A stretch of 64,000 nucleotides of DNA from Acidovorax sp. Leaf160 (GCF_001424265.1 NZ_LMOV01000003.1:91156-155155); one strand, 5' to 3'. Positions 28,146-38,175 are shown, counted from the first letter of the stretch. Translations and numbers: made by a program. The notes: generated by a model from the sequence alone, not told the origin.

Positions 28146-29561
28146 ATGCAAAGACAGGCAACTTCAACGACCCCAGGCACCCACGCGCCGCACCTGAAGA
28201 AGGTGCTGGGCAGCTTCCAGCTCTGGGGCATCGCCGTCGGGCTGGTGATCTCGGGCGAATACTTCGGCTGGAGCTACGGCTGGGCCAGCGCCGGCACGCT
28301 GGGCTTCCTGGTCGCCACGGTGCTGGTGGCCGCCATGTACACCAGCTTCATCTTCAGCTTCACCGAGCTGACCACGGCCATTCCGCACGCGGGCGGCCCC
28401 TTCGCCTATGCGCGCCGCGCCTTCGGGCCGGCGGGCGGGTTCGTGGCGGGCTATGCCACGCTGGTGGAATTCGTCTTCGCGCCGCCGGCCATCGCGCTGG
28501 CCATCGGCGCCTACCTGAACGTGCAGTTCCCGGCCATCAACGCCAAGACCATCGCCCTGGGCGCCTACGCCGTGTTCATCGCGCTGAACTGGGTGGGCGT
28601 GGGCATCGCGGCCACGTTCGAGCTGATCGTCACGCTGCTGGCCATCTTCGAGCTGCTGGTGTTCATGGGCGTGGTCAGCCCCGGCTGGTCGTGGGCGCAG
28701 TTCGCCCATCTGGGCTGGGCCGGCAGCGACACCTTCAGCGGCGCCACCGTGGCGGGCATCTTCGCGTCCATCCCGTTCGCGATCTGGTTCTTCCTGGCGA
28801 TCGAAGGCGCGGCCATGGCCGCCGAGGAAGCCCGCGACCCGCAGCGCACCATTCCGCGCGCCTACATCGCCGGCATCCTGACGCTGGTGACGCTGGCCTT
28901 CGGGGTGATGATCATGGCCGGCGGCGTGACCGACTGGCGCACGCTCTCCAACATCAACGACCCGCTGCCCCAGGCCATGAAGGCGCTGCTGGGCGCGGAC
29001 AGCGGCTGGCTGCACATGATGGTCTGGATCGGCCTCTTCGGGCTGGTGGCCTCGTTCCACGGGATCATCATGGGCTATTCGCGCCAGATCTTCGCGCTGG
29101 CCCGCGCCGGCTACCTGCCCCGCGCCTTCGCCGAGCTCAGCCCCCGCTTCAACACGCCGCACCGCGCCCTGCTGGCGGGCGGCGTGGTGGGCGTGCTGGC
29201 GATCTTCAGCGACGAATGGGTGCAGTTCGGCGGCCAGACGCTCACCGCCAACATCGTGACCATGGCGGTCTTCGGCGCCATCGTGATGTACATCGTCTCC
29301 ATGGCCGCGCTGCTGCGCCTGCGCCGCACCGAGCCCGGCATGCACCGGCCGTACCGCGCGCCGCTCTATCCGTTCTTCCCCGTGCTGGCGCTGGCGCTGG
29401 CGCTGGGCGTGGTGTGCCTGATCGCCATGGTGTGGTTCAACACCGTGCTGGCAGCGGTGTTTCTCGCACTGATGGCGCTGGCCTGGGTGTATTACGCTGC
29501 GACCGCCAGCCGCCGCGCCGAGGCCGCGCCCGACGCCCTGCTGGATGCATCCACCCGCTGA
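28146..29561 (+). CDS. eat: Ethanolamine permease
   Basis: A 471-residue APC-superfamily transporter with about 12 membrane segments. It starts with the short cytosolic tail LKKVLGSFQLWGIAVGLVIS followed by GEYFGWSYGW, matching ethanolamine permeases. Conserved ALAIGAYLNV, AIEGAAMAAEEA and VASFHGIIMGYSRQIFALAR are visible. It is 17 nt upstream of eutB, so it imports the substrate for the lyase. It takes the place of the microcompartment-linked eut loci of enterics; none of the shell genes are present. Confidence 0.92.
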   Translation: MQRQATSTTPGTHAPHLKKVLGSFQLWGIAVGLVISGEYFGWSYGWASAGTLGFLVATVLVAAMYTSFIFSFTELTTAIPHAGGPFAYARRAFGPAGGFVAGYATLVEFVFAPPAIALAIGAYLNVQFPAINAKTIALGAYAVFIALNWVGVGIAATFELIVTLLAIFELLVFMGVVSPGWSWAQFAHLGWAGSDTFSGATVAGIFASIPFAIWFFLAIEGAAMAAEEARDPQRTIPRAYIAGILTLVTLAFGVMIMAGGVTDWRTLSNINDPLPQAMKALLGADSGWLHMMVWIGLFGLVASFHGIIMGYSRQIFALARAGYLPRAFAELSPRFNTPHRALLAGGVVGVLAIFSDEWVQFGGQTLTANIVTMAVFGAIVMYIVSMAALLRLRRTEPGMHRPYRAPLYPFFPVLALALALGVVCLIAMVWFNTVLAAVFLALMALAWVYYAATASRRAEAAPDALLDASTR

Positions 29562-29578
29562 AGGAAGGAGCTTGCGCC

Positions 29579-30967
29579 ATGCGCTACCACGCCACCCTGG
29601 GCGGCCAGGGCCATGCCTTCGACGACCTGCGACAGGTGATGGCGCATGCCAGCCCGGCGCGCTCGGGCGACTACCTGGCCGGCGTGGGCGCGGCCACCGC
29701 GCAGCAGCGCATGGCGGCGCGCCACGTGCTGGCCGACTTGCCGCTTTCCACCTTTTTGAACGAGGCATTGGTGCCCTATGAAGACGACGCCATCACCCGC
29801 CTCGTCATCGACGGCCACGACGCCGCCGCCTTCGCGCCCATCCGCCACATGACGGTGGGCGAATGGCGCAACTGGCTGCTGGGCGACGCGGCGACGCCCG
29901 AGGCGCTGGCGGCGCTGGCGCCCGGCCTTACCCCCGAGATGGTGTCGGCGGTGAGCAAGCTCATGCGCAACCAGGACCTGATCGCCGTGGCGCGCAAGTG
30001 CCGCGTGGTCACGCGCTTTCGCAACACGCTGGGGCTGGCCGGCCGCATCGCCGTGCGGCTGCAGCCCAACCACCCCACCGACGACCTGCGCGGCGTGGCC
30101 GCCTCGGTGCTGGACGGGCTCATGCTGGGCGCGGGCGACGCGGTGATCGGCATCAACCCGGTGTCCGACAGCATGGCCACGCTGGAAGGCCTGTGCCGCA
30201 TGTTCGACGCGCTGATCCAGGGCCTGGAGATCCCCACCCAGGCCTGCGTGCTGACCCACGTCACCAACACGCTGCAGCTGATGAACGCGGGCGTACCGGT
30301 GGACCTGGTGTTCCAGTCCATCGGCGGCACCGAGAAGACCAACAGCGGCTTCGGTGTGAGCATTTCCGTGCTGGACGAGGCCTACGACGCCGCCCTGCAG
30401 CTGCGGCGCGGCACCGTGGGCGACAACGTGATGTACTTCGAGACCGGCCAGGGCAGCGCCCTGTCGGCCGGCGGCCACCACGGCGTGGACCAGCAGACCT
30501 GCGAGGTCCGCGCCTATGCGCTGGCGCGCCGCTACCACCCGCTGCTGGTGAACACGGTGGTGGGCTTCATCGGCCCCGAATACCTCTACGACGGCAAGCA
30601 GATCATCCGCGCCGGGCTGGAAGACCATTTCTGCGGCAAGCTGATGGGTCTGCCGATGGGCTGCGACATCTGCTACACCAACCATGCCGAGGCCGACCAG
30701 GACGACATGGACACGCTGCTGGTGCTGCTGGCCACCGCCGGGCTGAACTTCCTCATCGGCGTGCCGGGGGCGGACGACATCATGCTGAACTACCAGAGCA
30801 CCTCGTTCCACGACGCGCTCTTTCTGCGCGACACGCTGGGCCTGCAGCGCGCGCCCGAATTCGAGGCCTGGCTGCAGCGCCAGGGCCTGACCACGGCCCA
30901 GGGCCGGCTGCGCGATGGCGCCGCGCCGCTGGCGCTGGCGAGCGTGTTGGGCACGCAGGCGCGCTGA
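29579..30967 (+). CDS. eutB: Ethanolamine ammonia-lyase, large subunit
   Basis: A 462-residue catalytic subunit that, with EutC and adenosylcobalamin, converts ethanolamine to acetaldehyde and ammonia. Conserved segments include RNTLGLAGRIAVRLQPNHPT, GINPVSDSM, FQSIGGTEKTNSGFGVS, YFETGQGSALSAGGHHGVDQ, GFIGPEYLYDGKQI and MGLPMGCDICYTNHAEADQD. A strong ribosome binding site AAGGAAGGAG precedes ATG 29579. The long open frame upstream of this ATG is not coding. Confidence 0.96.
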   Translation: MRYHATLGGQGHAFDDLRQVMAHASPARSGDYLAGVGAATAQQRMAARHVLADLPLSTFLNEALVPYEDDAITRLVIDGHDAAAFAPIRHMTVGEWRNWLLGDAATPEALAALAPGLTPEMVSAVSKLMRNQDLIAVARKCRVVTRFRNTLGLAGRIAVRLQPNHPTDDLRGVAASVLDGLMLGAGDAVIGINPVSDSMATLEGLCRMFDALIQGLEIPTQACVLTHVTNTLQLMNAGVPVDLVFQSIGGTEKTNSGFGVSISVLDEAYDAALQLRRGTVGDNVMYFETGQGSALSAGGHHGVDQQTCEVRAYALARRYHPLLVNTVVGFIGPEYLYDGKQIIRAGLEDHFCGKLMGLPMGCDICYTNHAEADQDDMDTLLVLLATAGLNFLIGVPGADDIMLNYQSTSFHDALFLRDTLGLQRAPEFEAWLQRQGLTTAQGRLRDGAAPLALASVLGTQAR

Positions 30968-31021
30968 CCGGCTCCAACCGACCCCGGCCGCACCGACACG
31001 CACCGACACGCACGGATCGAC

Positions 31022-31921
31022 ATGGAAGACTCCCGCCGCGACGACCGCACCGCCGATGCAGCGCCTGCACCCCTGCCGGCGGCCGCAGGCTCGCCCCCCT
31101 CCGCTTCTGCGGTCACCGCCATGCCCTGGCAAAGCTGGCGCCGGGCCACCCCGGCACGCATCGCGCTCGGCCGCGCCGGTGCCGCCATTCCCACCGACGA
31201 GGCACTGCGCTTCGGCTGGGCGCACGCCATGGCGCGCGACGCCATCCATGCGCCGCTGGACGCAGAGGCCCTGGCCGCCGCGCTGCGCGATGCCGGCCAC
31301 GAAGTGCTGCAGGCCCGCAGCCGCGCCGAAGACCGCACCACCTACCTGCGCCGCCCCGACCTGGGCCGCCAGCTGCACCCGGAAGACGCCCTGGCGCTGC
31401 AGGCGCATGCCGCGAATGCCGCCCAGGCCGGCACGCCGAAACCCACGCTGTGCGTGGTGGTGGGCGACGGCCTCTCGTCGCTCGCCGTGCAGCGCCATGC
31501 GGTGCCGCTGCTGCAGGCGCTGGCTCCGCTGCTGCCGCCGCAAGCCACCCTGGCGCCGGTGGTGGTGGTGCGCCAGGCCCGCGTGGCGGTGGCCGACGAG
31601 GTGGGCGAACTGCTGGGCGCGGGCCTGAGCGCCATGCTGATCGGCGAGCGGCCCGGCCTGAGCTCACCCGACAGCCTGGGCATCTACCTCACGCAGGCCC
31701 CCCGGCGCGGCCGCAGCGACGCGGAGCGCAACTGCATCTCCAACGTGCGCACGGAGGGGCTGGGATATGCCGCGGCGGCCTTCAAGCTGGCCTGGCTGAT
31801 GCGGCAGGCCGCCCGGCTGGGCGCGACCGGCGTGGCGCTCAAGGACGACAGCGATGCCGAGTGGGCCATTGCACAGGGGCAGGGGCCGGCCGCCCGGCTG
31901 GAGCGTGACGGCGGGCCCTGA
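31022..31921 (+). CDS. eutC: Ethanolamine ammonia-lyase, small subunit
   Basis: A 299-residue cobalamin-binding subunit. After a disordered Ala/Pro/Ser N-terminus of about 35 residues it has ARIALGRAGAAIPTDEALRF, RTTYLRRPDLGRQL, VVVGDGLSSLAVQ, IGERPGLSSPDSLGIY and ERNCISNVRTEGLGY, all standard EutC motifs. It lies 54 nt after eutB; the gap holds a short CACCGACACG tandem. The functional lyase is (EutB-EutC)6. Confidence 0.95.
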   Translation: MEDSRRDDRTADAAPAPLPAAAGSPPSASAVTAMPWQSWRRATPARIALGRAGAAIPTDEALRFGWAHAMARDAIHAPLDAEALAAALRDAGHEVLQARSRAEDRTTYLRRPDLGRQLHPEDALALQAHAANAAQAGTPKPTLCVVVGDGLSSLAVQRHAVPLLQALAPLLPPQATLAPVVVVRQARVAVADEVGELLGAGLSAMLIGERPGLSSPDSLGIYLTQAPRRGRSDAERNCISNVRTEGLGYAAAAFKLAWLMRQAARLGATGVALKDDSDAEWAIAQGQGPAARLERDGGP

Positions 31922-31933
31922 CGGTGGGGCCCA

Positions 31934-33097
31934 TCACCCCTGAGCCCACCTGCCGACCTCCACCCGGTTGCGCCCGGCGCGCTTGGCGCGGTACATCGCT
32001 GCGTCGGCCGCGTCGATGAGGCACTCCCAGCGGTCGCCGGGCTGCACCCTGGCGCTGACCGCCCCGACGCTGATGGTGACGGGCAGCTCCCGCCCGGCGT
32101 GGCGGAAGCGGGCCTGCTCCACGGCAGTGCAGAGCTTGCGGGCCAGCTCCACCGCGCCGGCCGCGGGGGTGCGGGGCAGCAACACCAGGAACTCCTCGCC
32201 GCCGTAGCGGCCGATGAAGTCCTGCGCCCGAAGCTGCGCGCACAGCACATCGACGACGCCGCACAGCACACGGTCGCCTGCCAGGTGCCCCAGGTCGTCG
32301 TTGATGCTCTTGAAGTGATCGACATCCACCATCAGCAGCGCCAGCGGATGCCCATCCTGCAGCGACTGCGCCGCCCCAGCCTCGAGCGCCGCAATGGTCG
32401 CGCGCCGGTTGGGCACGCCGGTCAGCGGATCCTGCGCGGCCAGGCGGCGGCTGGCGGCATCGGCGCGCTCCAGGGCCATCAGCACGTAGCCGAACGAGGA
32501 GGACTGCACCGTGACGAAGGCCAGCAGGAAGGTCAGGTGCTGAACCAGGCCGCCTTCCATCACGCCACCCCCGGGCATCAGGCCCAGCGCGGTCATCACC
32601 GCCCGCACCACCAGCATCAGCGACTGCAGCAGCAGACCGAGGAAGACGAGCCATGCGCCGCGGCCACTGCGCAGGGCGCCGGAGCGCCACAGCGCCAGCA
32701 GCGGCATCAGCAGCTGCAGCGGATAGATCACGCCCGTGAGCACCAGCCGCATGGGGTAGTCGTCCAGGAACGCCGTGAACAGCACCCCGGTGATGGCCAC
32801 CGGCACCAGCATGCGGGCCCACGGCATCGACCGGCCGAGGAACTGGTACACCCCGCCCAGCAGACAGGCGAAGACGCCCGACGTGAGCATGTTGGCCACG
32901 ATGATGCTGATGACGTCGGGCAGTTGCCCCCGGCCGGCGAGCAGCACGTAGGCCAGCGCGTGCAGCAGCAGCCCGAGGGCCCACCAACCCAGGCCCTCGC
33001 GGCGCCGGTTCGCGCCGACCACCAGCAGCCCTGCGGCCACAAGCACCGACGCGACGATGGTGACGAAGAGCAGCGTGGGGACGTGGAGCGAAATCAT
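31934..33097 (-). CDS. Membrane-bound diguanylate cyclase (GGDEF)
   Basis: A 387-residue protein with about six membrane helices (from VPTLLFVTIVASVLVAAGLL to LTFLLAFVTVQSSSFGYVLM), then a GGDEF domain: DPLTGVPNRRATIAA, MVDVDHFKSINDDLGH, active site RYGGEEF and MYRAKRAGRNRVE. The catalytic loop is intact, so cyclic-di-GMP synthesis is expected. ATG 33097 begins directly before the first membrane helix; an upstream extension would add an arginine/proline-rich segment. It is convergent with eutC (12-nt gap) and 88 nt downstream of the chemoreceptor gene on the same strand. Confidence 0.87.
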   Translation of the reverse strand: MISLHVPTLLFVTIVASVLVAAGLLVVGANRRREGLGWWALGLLLHALAYVLLAGRGQLPDVISIIVANMLTSGVFACLLGGVYQFLGRSMPWARMLVPVAITGVLFTAFLDDYPMRLVLTGVIYPLQLLMPLLALWRSGALRSGRGAWLVFLGLLLQSLMLVVRAVMTALGLMPGGGVMEGGLVQHLTFLLAFVTVQSSSFGYVLMALERADAASRRLAAQDPLTGVPNRRATIAALEAGAAQSLQDGHPLALLMVDVDHFKSINDDLGHLAGDRVLCGVVDVLCAQLRAQDFIGRYGGEEFLVLLPRTPAAGAVELARKLCTAVEQARFRHAGRELPVTISVGAVSARVQPGDRWECLIDAADAAMYRAKRAGRNRVEVGRWAQG

Positions 33098-33185
33098 GGA
33101 AAACGGAAGCGCCCCACCGGCTGGGCGCGCTGGTGCCGCCGGGCTTGCCGGCTGCACACGGGCGCAGCGGTCGGGCGGCTCGGTG

Positions 33186-35204
33186 TCAGGCCAGTGCCGG
33201 CACTGCGCGGCGGGGGTCCACCTTCGTGGAATCGGAAGCGCCAGGCGCAGTGGAGGGCTGCGCGGCGGCGAGCCGGAAGAAGGCCACCGCTGCGGCCAGC
33301 CGCGCGCTCTGGTCGCGCAGGCTCTGTGCCGCGGCAGCGGATTCCTCCACCAGGGCGGCATTTTGCTGGGTCATCTGGTCCAGCTGGCTGACGGATGCGT
33401 TGACCTCGCCGATGCCGCTCGCCTGCTCGGAGGCCGCAGCGGCGATCTCGCCCACGATGTCGCCCATCCGGCGCACGGAGCCGACGATCTCCTCCATGGT
33501 GCTGCCCGCGGCGCGTACGCGCAGCGCGCCGGCCTCGGCCTGCTCGACCGAGGCCTCGATCAGCGCCTTGATCTCGCGCGCGGCCTCGGCGGAGCGGCCG
33601 GCCAGCCCCCGCACCTCGCTGGCGACCACCGCAAACCCACGGCCCTGCTCGCCGGCGCGGGCGGCCTCCACCGCGGCGTTCAACGCCAGGATGTTGGTCT
33701 GGAACGCGATGGAGTCGATCACGCCGATGATGTCGGCGATCTTGCGGCTCGCGCCCTGGATGTCGCCCATGGTGGACACCACCTCGCCCACCACCCGCCC
33801 GCCGCGTTCGGCGACCTCGCCGGCCGAAGTAGACAGCTGGTGCGCCGTGCGCGCCGCATCGGCCGACTGGTGCACGGTGGCCGTGAGCTGTTCCATGCTC
33901 TGGGCGGTGCCTGCCAGGCTGGCGGCGGCGGTCTCGGTGCGGGACGACAGGTCCTGGTTGCCGGTGGCGATCTCGGCACTGGCGTTCGAGATGCTGTCCA
34001 CCGCCGTGCGCACCTGCAGCAACATCTGCACGTAGCGCTGGCGCATGCCTTCGACCTCACGGACGAGACCGCCCATCTCGTCGCGCCGCACGGTGGTGAA
34101 CGCCTGGGTCAGATCGCCCTGGGCGACCTTGGTGACCGCCTGCGTCAGCTCGTGCAGGGGCCGGCTGATGCCGCGGCGCAGCACCAGGAAGAGGCCCACG
34201 CCCAGCACCGCCAGGGCGCCCGCGATGATGGCCCACACGCCCCAGAGCGCAGTGCGCTGCTCGTCCAGCGCCTCTTCGTCGGACACCTCGGCCACCACCC
34301 ACCAGCCGGACTCGCTCTTGCTGCGCACGGCCCACGGATGGGCGCCCTGCCCGGGCAGCAGGGCCGGCGCGGGGTTGACGAATTTCTCGTCCTGCAGCGC
34401 CCGCAGGAATTCGCGCGCCTGGGGAAATGCCGCCAGCACCTTCTTGCCGTTTTCGCTGGGATGCGCGATGAACACCGCTTCCTCCGGCGACCCGCGCGGG
34501 TCGATCACGTAGCCACCACCGTGGTCGAAGAACTTCAGCGCGGCGATCTGCTTCTGGATCTGCTCGCGGAAGACGCTCAGGTCGGAGCCCACGAACAGCA
34601 CGGCCACCACCTTGCCGGATGCGTCGCGCTGGGGCTCGTAGTGCGCCATGTAGGGCTTGCCGAAGAGCGCGGTGCGGCCGGTATACGCCTCGCCCCGGGC
34701 CACCTTGGCATAGGCGGGGCTGCTGCGGTCGAGCACCGTGCCGACAGCCCGCTCGCCCCGTTCGTTCTGCAGCGAAGTGGTGATGCGCACGAAGTCGTCG
34801 CCCTTGCGGGAAAACACGGTGGCCACGCCGCCCGTGGCGCTGGCGAAGCCGTCGACCAGTTCGTTTCTGCCGTTGATCAATTCGTCGTTGCTGCGCAGCT
34901 CGCCCGTGCCTTCGTCCCACTCCAGGCCGCTGGCGAACTGGCGGGCGAAGGTCGCGGCATGCCGGCGCACCGTGAGCACGTTGGCCTGGCTCATGGCGTC
35001 GAGCGAAGCGGCCACGGCGTCGATTCCGTTGGTGACGCCTTCGATGGCCTGTTCCCGTGCCGACCGCGTCGTGACGTCCGCAATGGCCAGGCTGACCGCC
35101 AGCAGCACGGCTGCGAGCAGGCCCACCGCCAACAGCGTGATGCGGCGGGCCACCGAACGGTTGGCCTGGGAAGCCGCTGGCGAATCGGCGATGCTTAAAC
35201 TCAT
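33186..35204 (-). CDS. Methyl-accepting chemotaxis protein with periplasmic Cache domain
   Basis: A 672-residue receptor. TM1 ([21 protein letters not shown]) is followed by a roughly 270-residue periplasmic region resembling a Cache3-Cache2 fusion ([39 protein letters not shown]), TM2 ([20 protein letters not shown]), a HAMP domain ([19 protein letters not shown]), and a signalling domain. The CheA/CheW tip reads [20 protein letters not shown]. The C-terminus is long and Pro/Ser-containing, without the CheR-binding pentapeptide. A sigma-28-like promoter lies upstream. Ligand unknown. Confidence 0.92.
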   Translation of the reverse strand: MSLSIADSPAASQANRSVARRITLLAVGLLAAVLLAVSLAIADVTTRSAREQAIEGVTNGIDAVAASLDAMSQANVLTVRRHAATFARQFASGLEWDEGTGELRSNDELINGRNELVDGFASATGGVATVFSRKGDDFVRITTSLQNERGERAVGTVLDRSSPAYAKVARGEAYTGRTALFGKPYMAHYEPQRDASGKVVAVLFVGSDLSVFREQIQKQIAALKFFDHGGGYVIDPRGSPEEAVFIAHPSENGKKVLAAFPQAREFLRALQDEKFVNPAPALLPGQGAHPWAVRSKSESGWWVVAEVSDEEALDEQRTALWGVWAIIAGALAVLGVGLFLVLRRGISRPLHELTQAVTKVAQGDLTQAFTTVRRDEMGGLVREVEGMRQRYVQMLLQVRTAVDSISNASAEIATGNQDLSSRTETAAASLAGTAQSMEQLTATVHQSADAARTAHQLSTSAGEVAERGGRVVGEVVSTMGDIQGASRKIADIIGVIDSIAFQTNILALNAAVEAARAGEQGRGFAVVASEVRGLAGRSAEAAREIKALIEASVEQAEAGALRVRAAGSTMEEIVGSVRRMGDIVGEIAAAASEQASGIGEVNASVSQLDQMTQQNAALVEESAAAAQSLRDQSARLAAAVAFFRLAAAQPSTAPGASDSTKVDPRRAVPALA

Positions 35205-35240
35205 AACCCGTTAACCCCTTTTATTAGTAACGCCCCTCAA

Positions 35241-35267
35241 TTATCGAGGAGCATGTTTTTTTGTGTA
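35241..35267 (-). promoter_or_regulatory. Possible sigma-28 promoter of the chemoreceptor gene
   Basis: On the minus strand TACACAAA, 11 nt, CTCGATAA, against the consensus TAAAGTTT-N11-GCCGATAA. The -10 half matches 6 of 8 but the -35 half only 3 of 8. The position, 37 nt before the start codon, is right for a class 3 motility gene. Confidence 0.35.
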
Positions 35268-35617
35268 ATCAATGTCGTGAAAGCCCGCGCGTCTCGTGTG
35301 CCGGCGCGTGATTCCGTGCGCCCCGCCATGCGGGCAGGAAGCGCCCCCAGGCGTCGGAACGGACGTGACCGTGCGACCCGCGTACCGTGAGAACGGCGCT
35401 GGGTTGAGTGCCATATCGGCAAAACGCGCCGAGGCTTGAGCCACCGGTGCGCTCGACGGCCGCTGCCCCCTGGTCAGGCGGCAGGCGCCAATGGCGGGAG
35501 ATGCCCGCAAGAGGCGGGTGCTGCAGACCCCGGCACGGGCTGGGCAGGGCAGGGTTCAGCGGTGACCTCGGGCAGGCCAGACCGGGCGCCCGGCGGCCAC
35601 TGCAGGCCGCTCGCGTT
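35268..35617 (-). other. 350-nt gap between the chemoreceptor promoter and metW, no gene seen
   Basis: GC-rich sequence between the divergent-facing chemoreceptor promoter and the metW stop codon. No reading frame is supported and no hairpin terminator for metW is evident. Confidence 0.35.
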
Positions 35618-36202
35618 TCAGTCGTGCTCGAAGTGGAACACCGCCGTGCCGGCGAGTGCGTTGGGCAGGCGGCGCACTTCGCGGCCATCCTGCAGGCCGA
35701 AGGCGTCGAGGATGCGCAGCCGGTTCCGGGTCGCCAGCACTTCGAAGTCCTTGAACGTGCCCACGCGGATGTTGGGCGTGTCGTACCACTGGTAGGGCAG
35801 ACGCCGGGTGACGGGCATGCGGCCGCGCAACACCGAGAGTCGATTGGGCCAGTGGGCGAAGTTGGGAAAGGCGACGATGCCGCTCTTGCCCACGCGCGCG
35901 GTCTCGCGCAGCATGACTTCGGCGTTGCGCAGGTGCTGCAAGGTGTCGATCTGCAGCACCACGTCGAAGGCGTTGTCGCCGAAGAGGGCCAGGCCTTCCT
36001 CCAGGTTCAGCTGCACCACGTTGACGCCCTGCCGCACGCAGGCCAGCACGTTGGCGTCGTCGATCTCCACGCCGTAGCCGGTGCAGCCGCGCTCGCGCTG
36101 CAGATGGGCCAGCAGGCTGCCGTCGCCGCAGCCCAGGTCGAGCACGCGCGCGCCGTGCGGCACCCGGCTGGCGATGGCGTGCATGGTGTGTCGGTCGCTC
36201 AT
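35618..36202 (-). CDS. metW: MetW, methionine biosynthesis methyltransferase-like protein
   Basis: A 194-residue class I SAM-methyltransferase-fold protein. The SAM motif is [16 protein letters not shown], followed by [29 protein letters not shown] and [11 protein letters not shown], which are diagnostic of MetW. In other bacteria MetW associates with MetX and is required for its full activity. The ATG overlaps the metX stop as ATGA, so the two are coupled. Confidence 0.93.
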   Translation of the reverse strand: MSDRHTMHAIASRVPHGARVLDLGCGDGSLLAHLQRERGCTGYGVEIDDANVLACVRQGVNVVQLNLEEGLALFGDNAFDVVLQIDTLQHLRNAEVMLRETARVGKSGIVAFPNFAHWPNRLSVLRGRMPVTRRLPYQWYDTPNIRVGTFKDFEVLATRNRLRILDAFGLQDGREVRRLPNALAGTAVFHFEHD

Positions 36203-37344
36203 GGTGCGGTCTCCGGGGCGGCCAGCTCCTGGGCGATGCGCTGGAAGTACGAGGCGATGACGCCGTGATAGCGGACGTCGTCGAGAAGGAAGGCGTCGTG
36301 GCCGTGCGGTGCGTCGATCTCGGCGTAGCTCACGTCGCGGCGGTTGTCGAGCAGCGCCTTGACGATCTCGCGGCTGCGCCCGGGCGAGAACCGCCAGTCG
36401 GTGGTGAAGCTGACCAACAGGAACCGGGCCGTGGCGCGCGCCAGGGCCAGCGTGAGGTTGCCGCCGTGTGCGAGCGCCGGGTCGAAGTAGTCGAGCGCGC
36501 GCGTGATCAGCAGGTAGGTGTTGGCGTCGAAGTAGTCGCTGAACTTGTCGCCCTGGTAGCGCAGGTAGCTCTCGATCTGGAACTCGATGTCCTGCGTGCT
36601 GTACTTGGGCGCCAGGCCCTCGCGCAGCTGGCGACCGAACTTCTCGTTCATCACGTCGTCGCTCAGGTAGGTGATGTGCCCGATCATGCGGGCGATGCGC
36701 AGGCCCCGCTTGGGAACGACGCCATGGCGGTAGAAGTGGCCGCCGTGAAAGTCGGGGTCGGTCACGATGGCGCGGCGGGCCACCTCGTTGAAGGCGATGT
36801 TCTCTGCCGTGAGGTTGGGCGCACTGGCCACCACCACGGCGTGGCGCACACGGTCGGGGTGCTGCAGCGTCCACGACAGCGCCTGCATTCCGCCAAGACT
36901 GCCGCCGAGCACGGCGGCGAGCTGCCGCACACCCAGCCGGTCGAGCAGCCGGGCCTGGGCATTCACCCAGTCCTCCACCGTCACGACCGGGAAGTCGGCG
37001 CCGTAGATCTCGCCGGTATCGGGGTGCGTGTGCATCGGGCCGGTCGAGCCGAAGCACGAGCCGAGGTTGTTCACGCCGATGACGAAGAACCGGTTCGTGT
37101 CGACAGGTTTGCCCGGGCCGATCAGGTTGTCCCACCAGCCCTCGCTGCGCGGCTGACCTTCATAGACGCCGGCCACATGGTGCGACGCGTTCAGCGCGTG
37201 GCAGACCAGCACGGCGTTGGAGCCGTCGGCATCGAGCGTTCCGTAGGTTTCGTAGGCGAGCGTGTAGTCGCGGATCGACCCACCTCCGGTGAGGGGCAGC
37301 GGGTCCGCGAAATGCAGGAACTGGGGCGTGGCGATGAAGGACAT
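36199..37344 (-). CDS. metX: Homoserine O-acyltransferase MetX
   Basis: A 381-residue alpha/beta-hydrolase-fold enzyme for the first committed step of methionine synthesis (homoserine acylation). It has [14 protein letters not shown], the nucleophile in [12 protein letters not shown], and late GHDAFLLDD with the catalytic Asp/His region. It could be an acetyl- or succinyltransferase; residue identity does not settle this. The start [12 protein letters not shown] is placed by family resemblance. The frame stays open back to GTG 37410, but that would include the upstream terminator hairpin. No ribosome binding site is visible at 37344. Confidence 0.9.
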   Translation of the reverse strand: MSFIATPQFLHFADPLPLTGGGSIRDYTLAYETYGTLDADGSNAVLVCHALNASHHVAGVYEGQPRSEGWWDNLIGPGKPVDTNRFFVIGVNNLGSCFGSTGPMHTHPDTGEIYGADFPVVTVEDWVNAQARLLDRLGVRQLAAVLGGSLGGMQALSWTLQHPDRVRHAVVVASAPNLTAENIAFNEVARRAIVTDPDFHGGHFYRHGVVPKRGLRIARMIGHITYLSDDVMNEKFGRQLREGLAPKYSTQDIEFQIESYLRYQGDKFSDYFDANTYLLITRALDYFDPALAHGGNLTLALARATARFLLVSFTTDWRFSPGRSREIVKALLDNRRDVSYAEIDAPHGHDAFLLDDVRYHGVIASYFQRIAQELAAPETAP

Positions 37345-37345
37345 G

Positions 37346-37379
37346 AAAAAACCCGGCATCGCTAAAAACGAGGCCGGGT
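37346..37379 (-). terminator. Intrinsic terminator abutting the metX start codon (riboswitch expression platform)
   Basis: On the minus strand ACCCGGC, a 15-nt loop, GCCGGGT, then a run of U ending 1 nt before the ATG. The stem arms are 37373-37379 and 37351-37357 and the tract is 37346-37351. It sits between the SAM-II aptamer and metX, so SAM binding could favour this hairpin. Confidence 0.8.
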
Positions 37380-37426
37380 CGGTGGATGTCTGTGCCATGC
37401 ATTTCTGCACGCATCCCTTCGCGGAC

Positions 37427-37481
37427 GGGTCTTTAGCTGAACTTATAAAGCGCCCGCAAGCTGAAGCAAATCGGCGCGACA
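37427..37481 (-). ncRNA. SAM-II riboswitch aptamer upstream of metX
   Basis: The minus strand reads GTCGCGCCGATTT, GCTTCAGCTTGCGG, GCGCTTTATAAGTT, CAGCTAAAGACCC. This aligns along its whole length with the SAM-II pseudoknot (5' P1 strand then GAUUU; 3' P1 strand, then UAA and AGCUAAA). P1 pairs GCGCC with GGCGC. A TATAGT -10 at 37485-37490 would start transcription right at the aptamer. SAM-II controls methionine genes, in line with metX-metW. Confidence 0.85.
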
Positions 37482-37520
37482 GGCACTATACCAAAGCGGC
37501 GCCTGTCCCGCAGCGCCCGC

Positions 37521-38087
37521 TCAGGCCACCGGAGCCAGCAGCGCGATGCCGCCGAGCACCAGGAAGATGAGCGCGGAAACCACGTGCACCGCGCGGATGG
37601 GCACGCGCCGGGTGATGCGCTCGCCCAGCCACACCACGGGGGCGTTGGCCAGCATCATGCCCAGCGTGGTGCCGGCGACGACGGCGACATAGGCGCTGTA
37701 CTGGGCGGCCAGCATGACCGTTGCGACCTGGGTCTTGTCGCCCATTTCGGCCAGGAAGAAGGCCACCAGCGTGGTGCCGAACACGCCCCAGCGCGGCGCC
37801 TTGGGGGACTCGTCGTCGTCCAGCTTGTCGGGGATGAGCATCCAGACCGCCATGGCGATGAACGACAGCCCCAGGCCCCAGCGCAGCACCTGCGGCCCCA
37901 CCACCGTGGTCACCCATGCGCCCACGGCACCGGCGAGTGCGTGATTGGCCAGCGTGGCCACGAAGATGCCGAGCACGATGGGCCAGGGCTTGCGGAACCG
38001 GGCCGCCAGAACGAGAGAGAGGAGTTGGGTTTTGTCGCCCATCTCGGCAAGGGCGACGATGGCGGTCGAAACGAAGAAGGCTTCCAT
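37521..38087 (-). CDS. mneA: TMEM165/GDT1 family membrane protein, putative Mn2+ exporter
   Basis: A 188-residue protein with about six membrane helices in two halves. Each half carries the family signature ExGDK(T/S): ALAEMGDKTQLLSL near residue 11 and FLAEMGDKTQVATV near 115. Bacterial members such as MneA export manganese. A yybP-ykoY manganese riboswitch upstream supports Mn export. ATG 38087 is used; an extension upstream would run into the riboswitch expression platform. The name is by family; orthology to the characterised MneA is not shown. Confidence 0.87.
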   Translation of the reverse strand: MEAFFVSTAIVALAEMGDKTQLLSLVLAARFRKPWPIVLGIFVATLANHALAGAVGAWVTTVVGPQVLRWGLGLSFIAMAVWMLIPDKLDDDESPKAPRWGVFGTTLVAFFLAEMGDKTQVATVMLAAQYSAYVAVVAGTTLGMMLANAPVVWLGERITRRVPIRAVHVVSALIFLVLGGIALLAPVA

Positions 38088-38129
38088 GGGTGAGATGTCG
38101 TTATCCGGCCGGAAAAACGGTAAGACAGC

Positions 38130-38175
38130 ATTGACTGCGCCCCGACTCCGGCTCTTGGATCGGTGCGCAGTCAAT
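38130..38175 (-). promoter_or_regulatory. Expression-platform hairpin of the Mn riboswitch
   Basis: ATTGACTGCGC (38165-38175 on the minus strand) and GCGCAGTCAAT (38130-38140) are perfect reverse complements. The GACTG of the 5' arm is also the 3' strand of aptamer helix P1 (pairing with CAGTC at 38305-38309), so aptamer and hairpin formation are mutually exclusive, as expected for a switch. Confidence 0.75.

Noticed and set aside
26108..30967. A very long open frame (over 1600 codons) spanning the M20 gene in antisense, the eutR region and eutB
   Set aside because: Only the last part, from ATG 29579, has eutB protein motifs. The rest is an antisense shadow caused by high third-position GC.
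37342..37410. Starting MetX at GTG 37410 or ATG 37398
   Set aside because: The extension would translate through a textbook terminator, and family resemblance begins at MSFIATPQ. It was left as an open alternative rather than adopted.
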